From Spirochaetia bacterium (GTDB lineage Bacteria > Spirochaetota > Leptospirae > Leptospirales > Leptonemataceae), in NCBI GenBank assembly GCA_016195395.1, contig JACPZR010000022.1, forward strand, positions 1 to 5,375: a stretch of 5,375 bases of DNA. Direction: 5' to 3'. The position numbers and the translations under genes were made by a program. Of the stretch, positions 1-5,375 are shown one piece after another; the first letter of the stretch is position 1; each line of letters opens with the position of its first letter. The notes beneath the pieces are model-generated. The model was given only the letters and a program-made list of their open reading frames with translations, ran no database searches and had not been told where the DNA came from.

Positions 1-1062
1 GTGATTCTCGACGCCGAAGCAAAAGGGGAGACCGCGCCCGGCAAAGACACCGCCGGCGGAAAAGAAAGTGTCGTGGTGGGTCCGGGCATCCAAGTCGATG
101 TATCCGGTGTCAAACTGCACGGTTATGACGTGGACCGTACCCGCGAGACGGGAGAGAAGCCCGCGCCTGAAACGCTGCCGCCTGTCTACGGCGTGGGCGT
201 GGTCTGGACGGAAAACGGCAGGCAACAGACCAAAGAGATCAAGTGGGAGAACGGCGACAAACGCCACGAATCCATCGAGGTCGGCAAGCTGACCGGCGGG
301 AAAGCCGCAGACGCGTTTTATGTATTCGTCGATACCGGCTCCGCTGCATTCAGCGGCCTTAAGATCGTGGAAACAAAGCCGGGCGCCGGTCTCCAGGCCG
401 CGAACGTTACCCAGCAGGCTCAGGATGCGCGCATCAAGATGAACGGCGTGGAAATCAGCCGGTCGAACAACACGAAACTGACAGACATCATCGACGGCGT
501 AAGCCTGAATTTGAACAAGACCACGGCCGGATTGATTCACGTGACTGTGAGTGCCAATTCGGATGACATCGTAACTCGCCTGAAAGAATGGGTGGCCGCG
601 TACAATGATCTTTTGAAGTTCTGTCGGACCAATTCGTCCGTGGAAAAGAAGAAGTTCGACTGGGATACGAGCGGGGGGAACAAAGACCTTTCCGAAGGGC
701 TCCGCCAGGTCCAAGGGTCTGTGGGGATCTTTGCCACGGATTCAAACATCCGGCAGTTGGTGGGGGGACTGCGCGCCGCCGCGGGGAATGCCTACCCGTC
801 AGATACCGATCCCGCCTTCAAGGTGTTGGCCGACATTGGCATCACTACCGGGGATGTGGGAAAGGAATGGGAAGAGATTCAGGCCGGCTACTTGGTGGTG
901 GATGAAGACAAGCTCCGTCGGGTACTCGGCACAGCCCCGGGGTCCGTGAAAGAGCTCTTTGCGTCCGAGCGCAAGTTCGGCAGAATGGAAAGTGCCATCC
1001 GCCAAAGCAAGGCATCAGGGGATCAGATGCGCAATTCGATGCGCCAGGGAGGGATGGAGTAA
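1..1062 (+). CDS. fliD: Flagellar hook-associated protein 2 (filament cap), 5'-truncated by the window
   Basis: FliD caps the growing flagellar filament and helps flagellin subunits fold and insert. The frame is open from base 1, so the GTG there is only the window edge; the N-terminal FliD domain must lie upstream. Residues 1-130 of the visible part are a variable, polar, beta-rich middle region starting with a Gly/Lys/Thr-rich stretch. From about residue 139 the sequence follows the FliD C-terminal family: QDARIKMNGVEISRS (141-155), then DGVSLNL, then the YND motif (201-203) in an amphipathic helix, then IRQLVGGLR, and finally the LADIGI...GYLVVDEDKL...VKELF block ending at L319-F320. Only 33 residues follow that block, whereas FliD proteins usually carry a longer helical C-terminus. 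The stop overlaps the next start in TAATG. The family call is firm; the spirochaete-type assignment is inference. Confidence 0.88.
   Translation: MILDAEAKGETAPGKDTAGGKESVVVGPGIQVDVSGVKLHGYDVDRTRETGEKPAPETLPPVYGVGVVWTENGRQQTKEIKWENGDKRHESIEVGKLTGGKAADAFYVFVDTGSAAFSGLKIVETKPGAGLQAANVTQQAQDARIKMNGVEISRSNNTKLTDIIDGVSLNLNKTTAGLIHVTVSANSDDIVTRLKEWVAAYNDLLKFCRTNSSVEKKKFDWDTSGGNKDLSEGLRQVQGSVGIFATDSNIRQLVGGLRAAAGNAYPSDTDPAFKVLADIGITTGDVGKEWEEIQAGYLVVDEDKLRRVLGTAPGSVKELFASERKFGRMESAIRQSKASGDQMRNSMRQGGME
1046..1059 (+). promoter_or_regulatory. Ribosome binding site for the gene downstream of fliD
   Basis: A purine-rich stretch at the end of fliD contains AGGGAGGG (1046-1053) and GGAG (1056-1059). The first lies 8 bases before the ATG at 1062; the second lies 5 bases before the adjacent in-frame ATG at 1065. 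Either ATG could be the start, and the difference is a single methionine. Confidence 0.6.
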
Positions 1063-2084
1063 TGATGAAGGTATTTGTAAACGAACAACCTCTGGACGCT
1101 CAAATGGCGGACAACGAGGGTCCCGTCCAAGTCTATCAAGCGGTGGACTCCTGGGTGCGTGAGAACCATCGCTTTCTTCTGGGGATGCGGGCGGACGGCG
1201 TGGAAATACTGCCGGGCGACCTCGACGCGGTAGAGCCGGGCTCCGTGGACCGCTTGGAATTCTTTGTAGGAGACGAGATCGACATGGTTCTTGTCACCGT
1301 GGAAGAGCTCGACAATTACGTGGATCAGGTAGGCAGCACTCTTTTTGAAAACGAGCGCGTCTCCCCCGAAGAAAAGACCCAGCTCTGCGAAGGCATCCAG
1401 TGGATCCGCCAAGTCATGGATTCTGTATCGCACATCCTGCGTCTGGACCTTGCAGCCGTTATCTCTCCCATTGCCGGTGAGGATTCGCTCGACGCCGTCC
1501 TTGCCAGAATAGAAAAAAAAGCAGCCGACATCAACACCGGAGACTCCGAAGGCCAGAGCCAGGCGCTCGATGCCTTTGTGGAAGAACTCCGCAACCTCAA
1601 ATTCTATACGATCCGTCTGCGCCTGCAGCTGCGGACGATGCACTCCGGGGCTGAAGAGCTCGTGGAGGCCATCGAAGAATTTGAAAAGAACATTGAGACA
1701 CTCGTAGAGTCCGTGATATCCGTCAACGTTGCCTTTCAATCGGGGCGCGATGTGGATGCGCTCGCGAGCCTGGACCAGATCACAGAGAAACTGCACTACT
1801 ATGTTGCGGCCCTCTATGCGCTGGAATACCAGGAAAACCGCGCCGGCCGGCCGGGAATCGCCAAGCTGGCCCTTGGGGGCGCGGCCTTTGACCAGAAAGT
1901 GGTGCATCTGACCAATCTGCTGGTGGACCTTTCCACAGCCCTGGAAGAAGGCGACATCACGGCTGCGGGCGACATTCTGGAATACGAACTGACGGCGGCG
2001 ATCAAAGCCCTTGCGCCTTATCTGCCGGAAATCCGGGAAGTGGTTGCAGGAAAGCATGCCGCGTCCGACGTTCGGACATCCTGA
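1062..2084 (+). CDS. Uncharacterised helical protein encoded directly downstream of fliD
   Basis: I do not recognise a named family. The product is about 340 residues, acidic, with no signal peptide or membrane segment, so it is probably cytoplasmic. Residues 1-75 alternate short strands and one helix (strand KVFVN, helix around VYQAVDSWV, strand GMRADGVEI, strand VDRLEFFV), compatible with a small beta-grasp-like fold; this is inferred from pattern only. The rest is almost entirely predicted helix. Two C-terminal segments, from about 207 (FEKNIETL) and 276 (FDQKVVHL), look like copies of one helical unit. The second ends in the motif DILEYEL. The start overlaps the fliD stop, where other bacteria often have fliS or fliT, so a FliD-related chaperone or export role is possible but unproven. 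An A8 run occurs at 1513-1520. The almost equally long opposite-strand reading frame over this gene is not credible as protein. Confidence 0.85.
   Translation: MMKVFVNEQPLDAQMADNEGPVQVYQAVDSWVRENHRFLLGMRADGVEILPGDLDAVEPGSVDRLEFFVGDEIDMVLVTVEELDNYVDQVGSTLFENERVSPEEKTQLCEGIQWIRQVMDSVSHILRLDLAAVISPIAGEDSLDAVLARIEKKAADINTGDSEGQSQALDAFVEELRNLKFYTIRLRLQLRTMHSGAEELVEAIEEFEKNIETLVESVISVNVAFQSGRDVDALASLDQITEKLHYYVAALYALEYQENRAGRPGIAKLALGGAAFDQKVVHLTNLLVDLSTALEEGDITAAGDILEYELTAAIKALAPYLPEIREVVAGKHAASDVRTS
2063..2077 (+). promoter_or_regulatory. Small perfect hairpin just before the inferred CTG start
   Basis: GTCCGA, loop CGT, TCGGAC forms a six-base-pair GC-rich stem with a three-base loop, ending 3 bases before the CTG at 2081. 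It has no following T-run, so it is not a rho-independent terminator. The nearest Shine-Dalgarno-like sequence, AGGAAAG (2048-2054), lies 26 bases before the CTG; folding the hairpin would remove 15 of these and leave about 11. A role in bringing the ribosome to the start is speculation; the stem may be chance. Confidence 0.3.
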
Positions 2085-3322
2085 AGCTCACAACACTCCT
2101 AAAATATTTCTACCAAACAGGCGTTCCGCATCTTCCCGTGATAGAATCCGTGGAAGAGGGGACCTTGCTTGGCCTTTTGTCGCGTGAACTCTTGGATAGA
2201 GAGCTTGCGGATTGGTCGCGCGCGCAGAGCGAACACCAGGAAATCCCCCCGCGGCTCATAACGCGCAAATCTCCGCCGGAAGAAGAGCTCCTTCTGCTGA
2301 TGAAGAAAGCCCCGCTCCCCGTGCTTGATCGTACGGGTCTGGCCGTGAAGAGCTGGACGGGACCGGAAATTCTTTCCGCGGTATCTGCCCTGAAAGAAGC
2401 GTTACCGTCTGTGGATGCTGCCAAAGCTCCGGCGCTGAAAGACGCATCGAAACCGGGAATTCCTTTGGAGACGGCCGCAGCCAAGGACGACGGGGCCAAC
2501 TGGCTCACACGTCTGATTTTGGCCTCATTCCCGGACCCGCTCTTTGCAGCGGACCTCAAGGGTAATTCGCTCTTCTTTAACGAAGCCTTTGAACGATTCC
2601 TCTCAGGGCGTGACGCGCTGAAAAACTCGATTCGGATCACGGAGAAGTATTTCTTGGAAATGACACGTGACCTGATCGCAGGCGCCTACGCTGCCGGGCC
2701 GCCGGCCAAAGGGTCCGTGCTCGCTCGAACGTATGTGCCTGTCCTCAAGGCCTTTGTGTCGATCACGGCGATCGAAAAGGAAAACGGCGAATTCATCGGC
2801 TATCTCTACAACCTGCGCGACGCCAAAGGAGACGCGGGCGGGGCGGGGACAGATTTGGTTCCACTTCTGGATCAGGGCATGGGCTTGGAGCAGATACTTG
2901 CGGAGGTGGAAGCAGGCATCATCAACAAAGCGCTCGTGTCCAACGGCCAGAACATCTCGCACGCGGCAGCCGCGCTGCGTATCAAACGGTCCACACTGCA
3001 GAACCGGATGAAGCTTCTGGATTTTGAAAAGCGGTTCCCCCGCCGCATCGAAGGCCCTATCCGGAGAAGTCGCTCAGGGCAGTCTGGCGGTGAGCCGCAA
3101 CAGGAGCCAACCGTAGAAGCCGTCCCATCCCCCGTTACGCCAAAAAAGGCAGGGAAATCGGCCATGCGGGACCTGGTGCACGACTTATTGAAAGAGCGCG
3201 GACAGGGACCCGTGAAGAAGTCGAAAATCGGTGGCGGAAAAAACCGCGCCCCCAGAGATCACAAGAAGAAGGCTCCCGGACCAGGGAAGCCCAAGAAAGC
3301 CCCTAGGAAGAGGTCCAAATGA
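2081..3322 (+). CDS. Predicted regulator: CBS-like region, PAS-like domain, Fis-type HTH, basic tail
   Basis: The inferred product is 413 residues from a CTG at 2081 (394 from the GTG at 2138). I prefer CTG because codons before the GTG encode conserved-looking CBS sequence (YFYQTGVPHLPVIES, about 9-23, then LLGLLSRELL), and because CTGA overlaps the upstream stop as a coupled start would. No in-frame ATG, GTG or TTG lies nearby upstream. A second CBS-like piece with PLPVLD (78-83) follows. Residues about 140-247 fit a PAS domain (FPDPLFAADLKGNSLFFNEAFERFL, quoted only as far as needed: key residues FPDPLFAAD and FNEAFERFL), a likely ligand or signal sensor. Residues about 262-316 are a Fis/NtrC-type HTH: NISHAAAALRIKRSTLQNRM at 291-310. 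The AAA+ ATPase normally between PAS and this HTH is absent: no Walker A and no GAFTGA loop, so direct sigma-54 activation is unlikely. Residues 321-413 are a disordered, Lys/Pro-rich tail. Target genes cannot be read from the sequence. Confidence 0.82.
   Translation: MKLTTLLKYFYQTGVPHLPVIESVEEGTLLGLLSRELLDRELADWSRAQSEHQEIPPRLITRKSPPEEELLLLMKKAPLPVLDRTGLAVKSWTGPEILSAVSALKEALPSVDAAKAPALKDASKPGIPLETAAAKDDGANWLTRLILASFPDPLFAADLKGNSLFFNEAFERFLSGRDALKNSIRITEKYFLEMTRDLIAGAYAAGPPAKGSVLARTYVPVLKAFVSITAIEKENGEFIGYLYNLRDAKGDAGGAGTDLVPLLDQGMGLEQILAEVEAGIINKALVSNGQNISHAAAALRIKRSTLQNRMKLLDFEKRFPRRIEGPIRRSRSGQSGGEPQQEPTVEAVPSPVTPKKAGKSAMRDLVHDLLKERGQGPVKKSKIGGGKNRAPRDHKKKAPGPGKPKKAPRKRSK
3305..3313 (+). 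promoter_or_regulatory. Ribosome binding site for the membrane-anchored protein
   Basis: AGGAAGAGG ends 5 bases before the ATG at 3319 and lies inside the last codons of the upstream regulator gene. It supports the start chosen for the next gene and independent loading of ribosomes in addition to coupling through the ATGA overlap. Confidence 0.6.
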
Positions 3323-4527
3323 AGAGGAATCGAATCATTGTATTGGCTGCGGCCGTCATCACGCTCTTGGTTTTAGCTATTTACTTCCTATTAAAAGAAG
3401 ATCGTGCCGCGAAGAAGGACCAGCAGGTGGTTTCCTCTCAGAAAGACCCTACGCTGCCCAGTGAGATTGGGGGCGCCTTTGGAGACCCTGAAGAGCAGTT
3501 GGAGATCTATCGGAAGTGGGCCGTGTTCCCGCCGCATTCCCGTCCGTTGTTTGCGGGGCAGGTGGATCTGACCAACCCATATGACGCGAAGTCTCCTCCT
3601 GTAGGCGTGGTTTCAAAACCAGCATCCGGCTGCGTGACTGGTCCCGATGGTTTTCCAAAGTGCCAGAAGCCCGCGGAATTTTCTGACGTAAAGTGTGACA
3701 TGACGCCGGAGCGCGCCATATCCGTTGGGAAGAAGGATTTTCACGTTACCCTCCGCTGCACCAACAAAGAGAACGTGGCCGTTCCCATCGATGGGATAAC
3801 GCCCAAATTGTACACCATGCTCTTCAATAAACCCAGCCCGTCGCCTCTGCCGGTTGTGGGCTACGGAGATGACGGGGCCAATGGAGACGAGAAAGCGGGG
3901 GACCTGACCTATACATTCTTGATCCGTCCCACCGGTCAGGACTGGGGCGACATGTATCTGGAAGTGGACATGAACGTGAAAGGCCTGCGCCACAACCAGC
4001 GCACGTCCTGGTACAGCACACCGCAGGTGCCCGCAGAGTTCCGCTCCAATTTCAGGGACCAGATCAAAGACGGTCACTTAGTTGTCTCTGTTCCCGTGCA
4101 GGTCTTCAAAAAAGGTTACTATCATCTGGCGGCGAATCTCCAGGAAAGCGGAAGCGACATGCGTTTCATTGCCTCCAGTACCTTTGAAGGCGACTTGGAA
4201 GCCGGGGCGCAGACGGTGGATTTTGAATTTTTTGGAAAGATCATCCGCGATTCCGGAATCGACGGGCCCTACATTGTCCGCGACGTCCGCGGCAAACGCA
4301 ATAACTCGCCCGTATCTCCGTCCATGGTGAAGAAAGCCATGGACGAGCGGCGTGAAATTTCCGGGAACCACACGGAGCCGCTCTGGGAGTATCTGGAAAC
4401 AGCGCCCAATTACAAGACATCGCGCGCCTACAAGTCAGACGAATTCTCCAAAGAGATTTGGAACAGCGAGGAAAAACAGGAGCGCATCAAGTTCCTGAAG
4501 GGCCTTGCTGAACAGAAAGGCGAATAG
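3319..4527 (+). CDS. Membrane-anchored extracytoplasmic protein with beta-sandwich-like regions
   Basis: I do not recognise a named family. The 402-residue product begins MKRNR followed by one hydrophobic segment (about 6-25) and then charged residues, fitting a single N-terminal anchor or uncleaved signal with the rest in the periplasm. There is no lipobox cysteine. Residues 105, 115, 126 and 147 are the cysteines, and could form two disulfides outside the cytoplasm. A first beta-rich region ends in DDGANGDEKAGDLTYTF (184-200), which resembles the DDG-x-x-GD-x-x-AGD-x-x-YT signature of secreted 'choice-of-anchor X' type domains. A second region (about 251-325) has DGHLVVSVPVQVFKKGYYHL and ends with DGPY (315-318), a pattern seen in extracellular beta domains. 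The C-terminus (about 330-402) is charged and helical. The ATG overlaps the upstream stop in ATGA. No catalytic motif was seen; a structural or binding role is likely. Confidence 0.85.
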   Translation: MKRNRIIVLAAAVITLLVLAIYFLLKEDRAAKKDQQVVSSQKDPTLPSEIGGAFGDPEEQLEIYRKWAVFPPHSRPLFAGQVDLTNPYDAKSPPVGVVSKPASGCVTGPDGFPKCQKPAEFSDVKCDMTPERAISVGKKDFHVTLRCTNKENVAVPIDGITPKLYTMLFNKPSPSPLPVVGYGDDGANGDEKAGDLTYTFLIRPTGQDWGDMYLEVDMNVKGLRHNQRTSWYSTPQVPAEFRSNFRDQIKDGHLVVSVPVQVFKKGYYHLAANLQESGSDMRFIASSTFEGDLEAGAQTVDFEFFGKIIRDSGIDGPYIVRDVRGKRNNSPVSPSMVKKAMDERREISGNHTEPLWEYLETAPNYKTSRAYKSDEFSKEIWNSEEKQERIKFLKGLAEQKGE

Positions 4528-4548
4528 AGAGCGGCAGGCGTTCCTCAT

Positions 4549-5375
4549 ATGAGCGCGGCATTCAGCGCCGACTCGCCCGTGAACGGCGAAACGGCTGTGT
4601 TTGGGATTTTGGGTCACCCCGTGGGGCACTCTTTGTCTCCGCTCCTGCATAACGCCGCCATGCGCTTTCGCCGTTTCAACGGAGTCTATGTTCCGTTCGA
4701 TGTGGAGAAGCCGGACAAGTCACTCAAAAAGGCTCTGATTGCTCTGGGTATTAAGGGCTTGTCTGTCACCATTCCGCACAAGGGCTGGGCCGCTGCCGCA
4801 GCAGATGAGGCGGATGCGCTGTCGCGCCACTGCGGGGCAGCGAACACTCTTGTGCTGAAAGAGGAGAAACTCATCGCCTACAATACAGACGGGCCCGGCG
4901 CGGTGCGCGCTTTGAAAGAAAAAGCAGGCACTGTCTCCGGGAAGCGTGTTCTGATTCTGGGCTACGGAGGCTCCGCCGCCGGCATTGCGCATGCCCTTCT
5001 TCTCAATGAAAAGCCCCGCGAGATTCTGATTGCGGGAAGAAACAAGTCAAAGCGCCGGAAGTTTGCGCGTGAGCTCACAGAAGCCCATGGAGGCGCCACG
5101 CAGATTCGTGACGTGGATGTGGAGAAGCACGACCCGGAGTCGGTCGACTTCATCATCAACACCACACCTCTTGGCATGAAGGGGCAGAGCGCGGAGCTGC
5201 CCATCCCGGATGCATTTTTGAAAGAACGGCACATCGTATTTGACATTGTCTACAATCCACCACGGACGCCGCTTCTTCAGGCGGCGCAGCGCCGCGGGGC
5301 TAAAACGATTCCCGGCTATCTCATGCTTCTCTATCAGGCTGCGCTCCAGTTTGAGTTGTTTACAGGAATGCGCGC
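4549..5375 (+). CDS. aroE: Shikimate dehydrogenase (NADP-dependent), 3' end cut by the window
   Basis: AroE reduces 3-dehydroshikimate to shikimate with NADPH in the chorismate pathway for aromatic amino acids, in the cytoplasm. The frame is open for 275 codons to the window end, near the usual full length of about 270-290. Shikimate-site motifs are HSLSPLLHN (27-35), VTIPHK with catalytic K78, GAANTL with N99, and NTDG with D114. The nucleotide-binding glycine motif is GYGGSA (138-143), and the GRNKSKRR stretch (163-170) suits the NADP phosphate. Then come INTTPLGM (203-210), DIVYNPPRTPLL (232-243) and the C-terminal ML-x-x-Q (Q263) followed by FELFTG. Residue S72 stands where many bacterial enzymes have Asn in NVT-x-P-x-K. 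The ATG lies 21 bases after the preceding stop with only a weak AGG (4536-4538) upstream; a start at GTG 4579 is possible but less likely. Confidence 0.95.
   Translation, partial: MSAAFSADSPVNGETAVFGILGHPVGHSLSPLLHNAAMRFRRFNGVYVPFDVEKPDKSLKKALIALGIKGLSVTIPHKGWAAAAADEADALSRHCGAANTLVLKEEKLIAYNTDGPGAVRALKEKAGTVSGKRVLILGYGGSAAGIAHALLLNEKPREILIAGRNKSKRRKFARELTEAHGGATQIRDVDVEKHDPESVDFIINTTPLGMKGQSAELPIPDAFLKERHIVFDIVYNPPRTPLLQAAQRRGAKTIPGYLMLLYQAALQFELFTGMR

Noticed and set aside
1..3. GTG at base 1 as the true start of fliD
   Set aside because: It coincides with the window edge, and the conserved N-terminal domain of FliD is missing, so the gene must begin upstream.
959..1162. Frameshifted continuation of fliD beyond its stop
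   Set aside because: The alternative frames after 959 give Ser/Arg-rich sequence without the helical pattern expected of a FliD C-terminus, so the short end appears genuine.
1023..2057. A 344-codon open frame on the minus strand covering almost all of the gene downstream of fliD
   Set aside because: Its protein is rich in His, Phe, Gln and Arg with no recognisable domain, and it mirrors a well-formed forward gene with good ribosome binding and start/stop overlaps. It is best explained by codon bias of the forward gene.
2063..2077. The hairpin as a rho-independent terminator
   Set aside because: The stem is only 6 bp and is followed by ATCCTGAAGC, not a T-run; translation continues immediately into the next gene.
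2018..2140. Programmed -1 frameshift fusing the gene downstream of fliD to the regulator
   Set aside because: The frames are in the -1 relation and overlap openly, but I found no slippery heptamer before the stop. A coupled CTG start explains the arrangement more simply.
2110..2640. A 176-codon minus-strand frame opposite the regulator
   Set aside because: Ser/Arg-rich low-complexity product lying opposite clear CBS-like and PAS-like coding sequence; a shadow frame.
3613..4077. A 154-codon minus-strand frame opposite the membrane-anchored protein
   Set aside because: No domain or signal is recognisable, and the forward frame has a membrane segment and secreted-protein signatures; a shadow frame.
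4528..4548. A promoter or terminator between the anchored protein and aroE
   Set aside because: Only 21 bases separate the genes; no -35/-10 pair, stem or T-run is visible there.

Overview
The window looks like one tightly packed, single-strand stretch of a moderately GC-rich flagellated bacterium (composition judged by eye, not counted). A spirochaete, perhaps of the Leptospira/Leptonema/Turneriella side, is my best guess. The guess rests on the style of the FliD middle region and on the mixture of a flagellar gene, lineage-specific proteins and aroE. It is recollection and inference, not a database match.

Layout, all on the + strand: (1) 1-1062, the C-terminal part of fliD (flagellar hook-associated protein 2, filament cap), whose 5' end lies outside the window. 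(2) 1062-2084, an uncharacterised acidic, mostly helical protein whose start overlaps the fliD stop (TAATG). (3) 2081-3322, a predicted regulator with a CBS-like N-terminus, a PAS-like domain, a Fis-type helix-turn-helix and a very basic tail; it probably starts at a CTG that overlaps the preceding stop (CTGA). (4) 3319-4527, a membrane-anchored protein with an extracytoplasmic beta-rich region, starting in an ATGA overlap. (5) 4549 to the window end, aroE (shikimate dehydrogenase), complete except for its last few codons. No gap between genes exceeds 21 bases, so there is no long non-coding stretch. I saw no RNA gene, mobile element, CRISPR array, internal promoter or rho-independent terminator.

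The overlaps point to one transcript with translational coupling at least through the fourth gene. FliD works at the filament tip. The second protein sits where many bacteria place a FliD-associated chaperone (fliS or fliT) but does not resemble either closely. The regulator combines possible nucleotide or small-ligand sensing (CBS, PAS) with DNA binding, but lacks the AAA+ ATPase that usually accompanies this Fis-type HTH. The fourth protein probably acts in the periplasm. AroE is a housekeeping enzyme of aromatic amino acid synthesis and is probably only a passenger.

The least ordinary parts are the second to fourth genes, and the translation start of the third: no ATG/GTG/TTG start covers the conserved N-terminus, and a small perfect hairpin lies just upstream of the inferred CTG.
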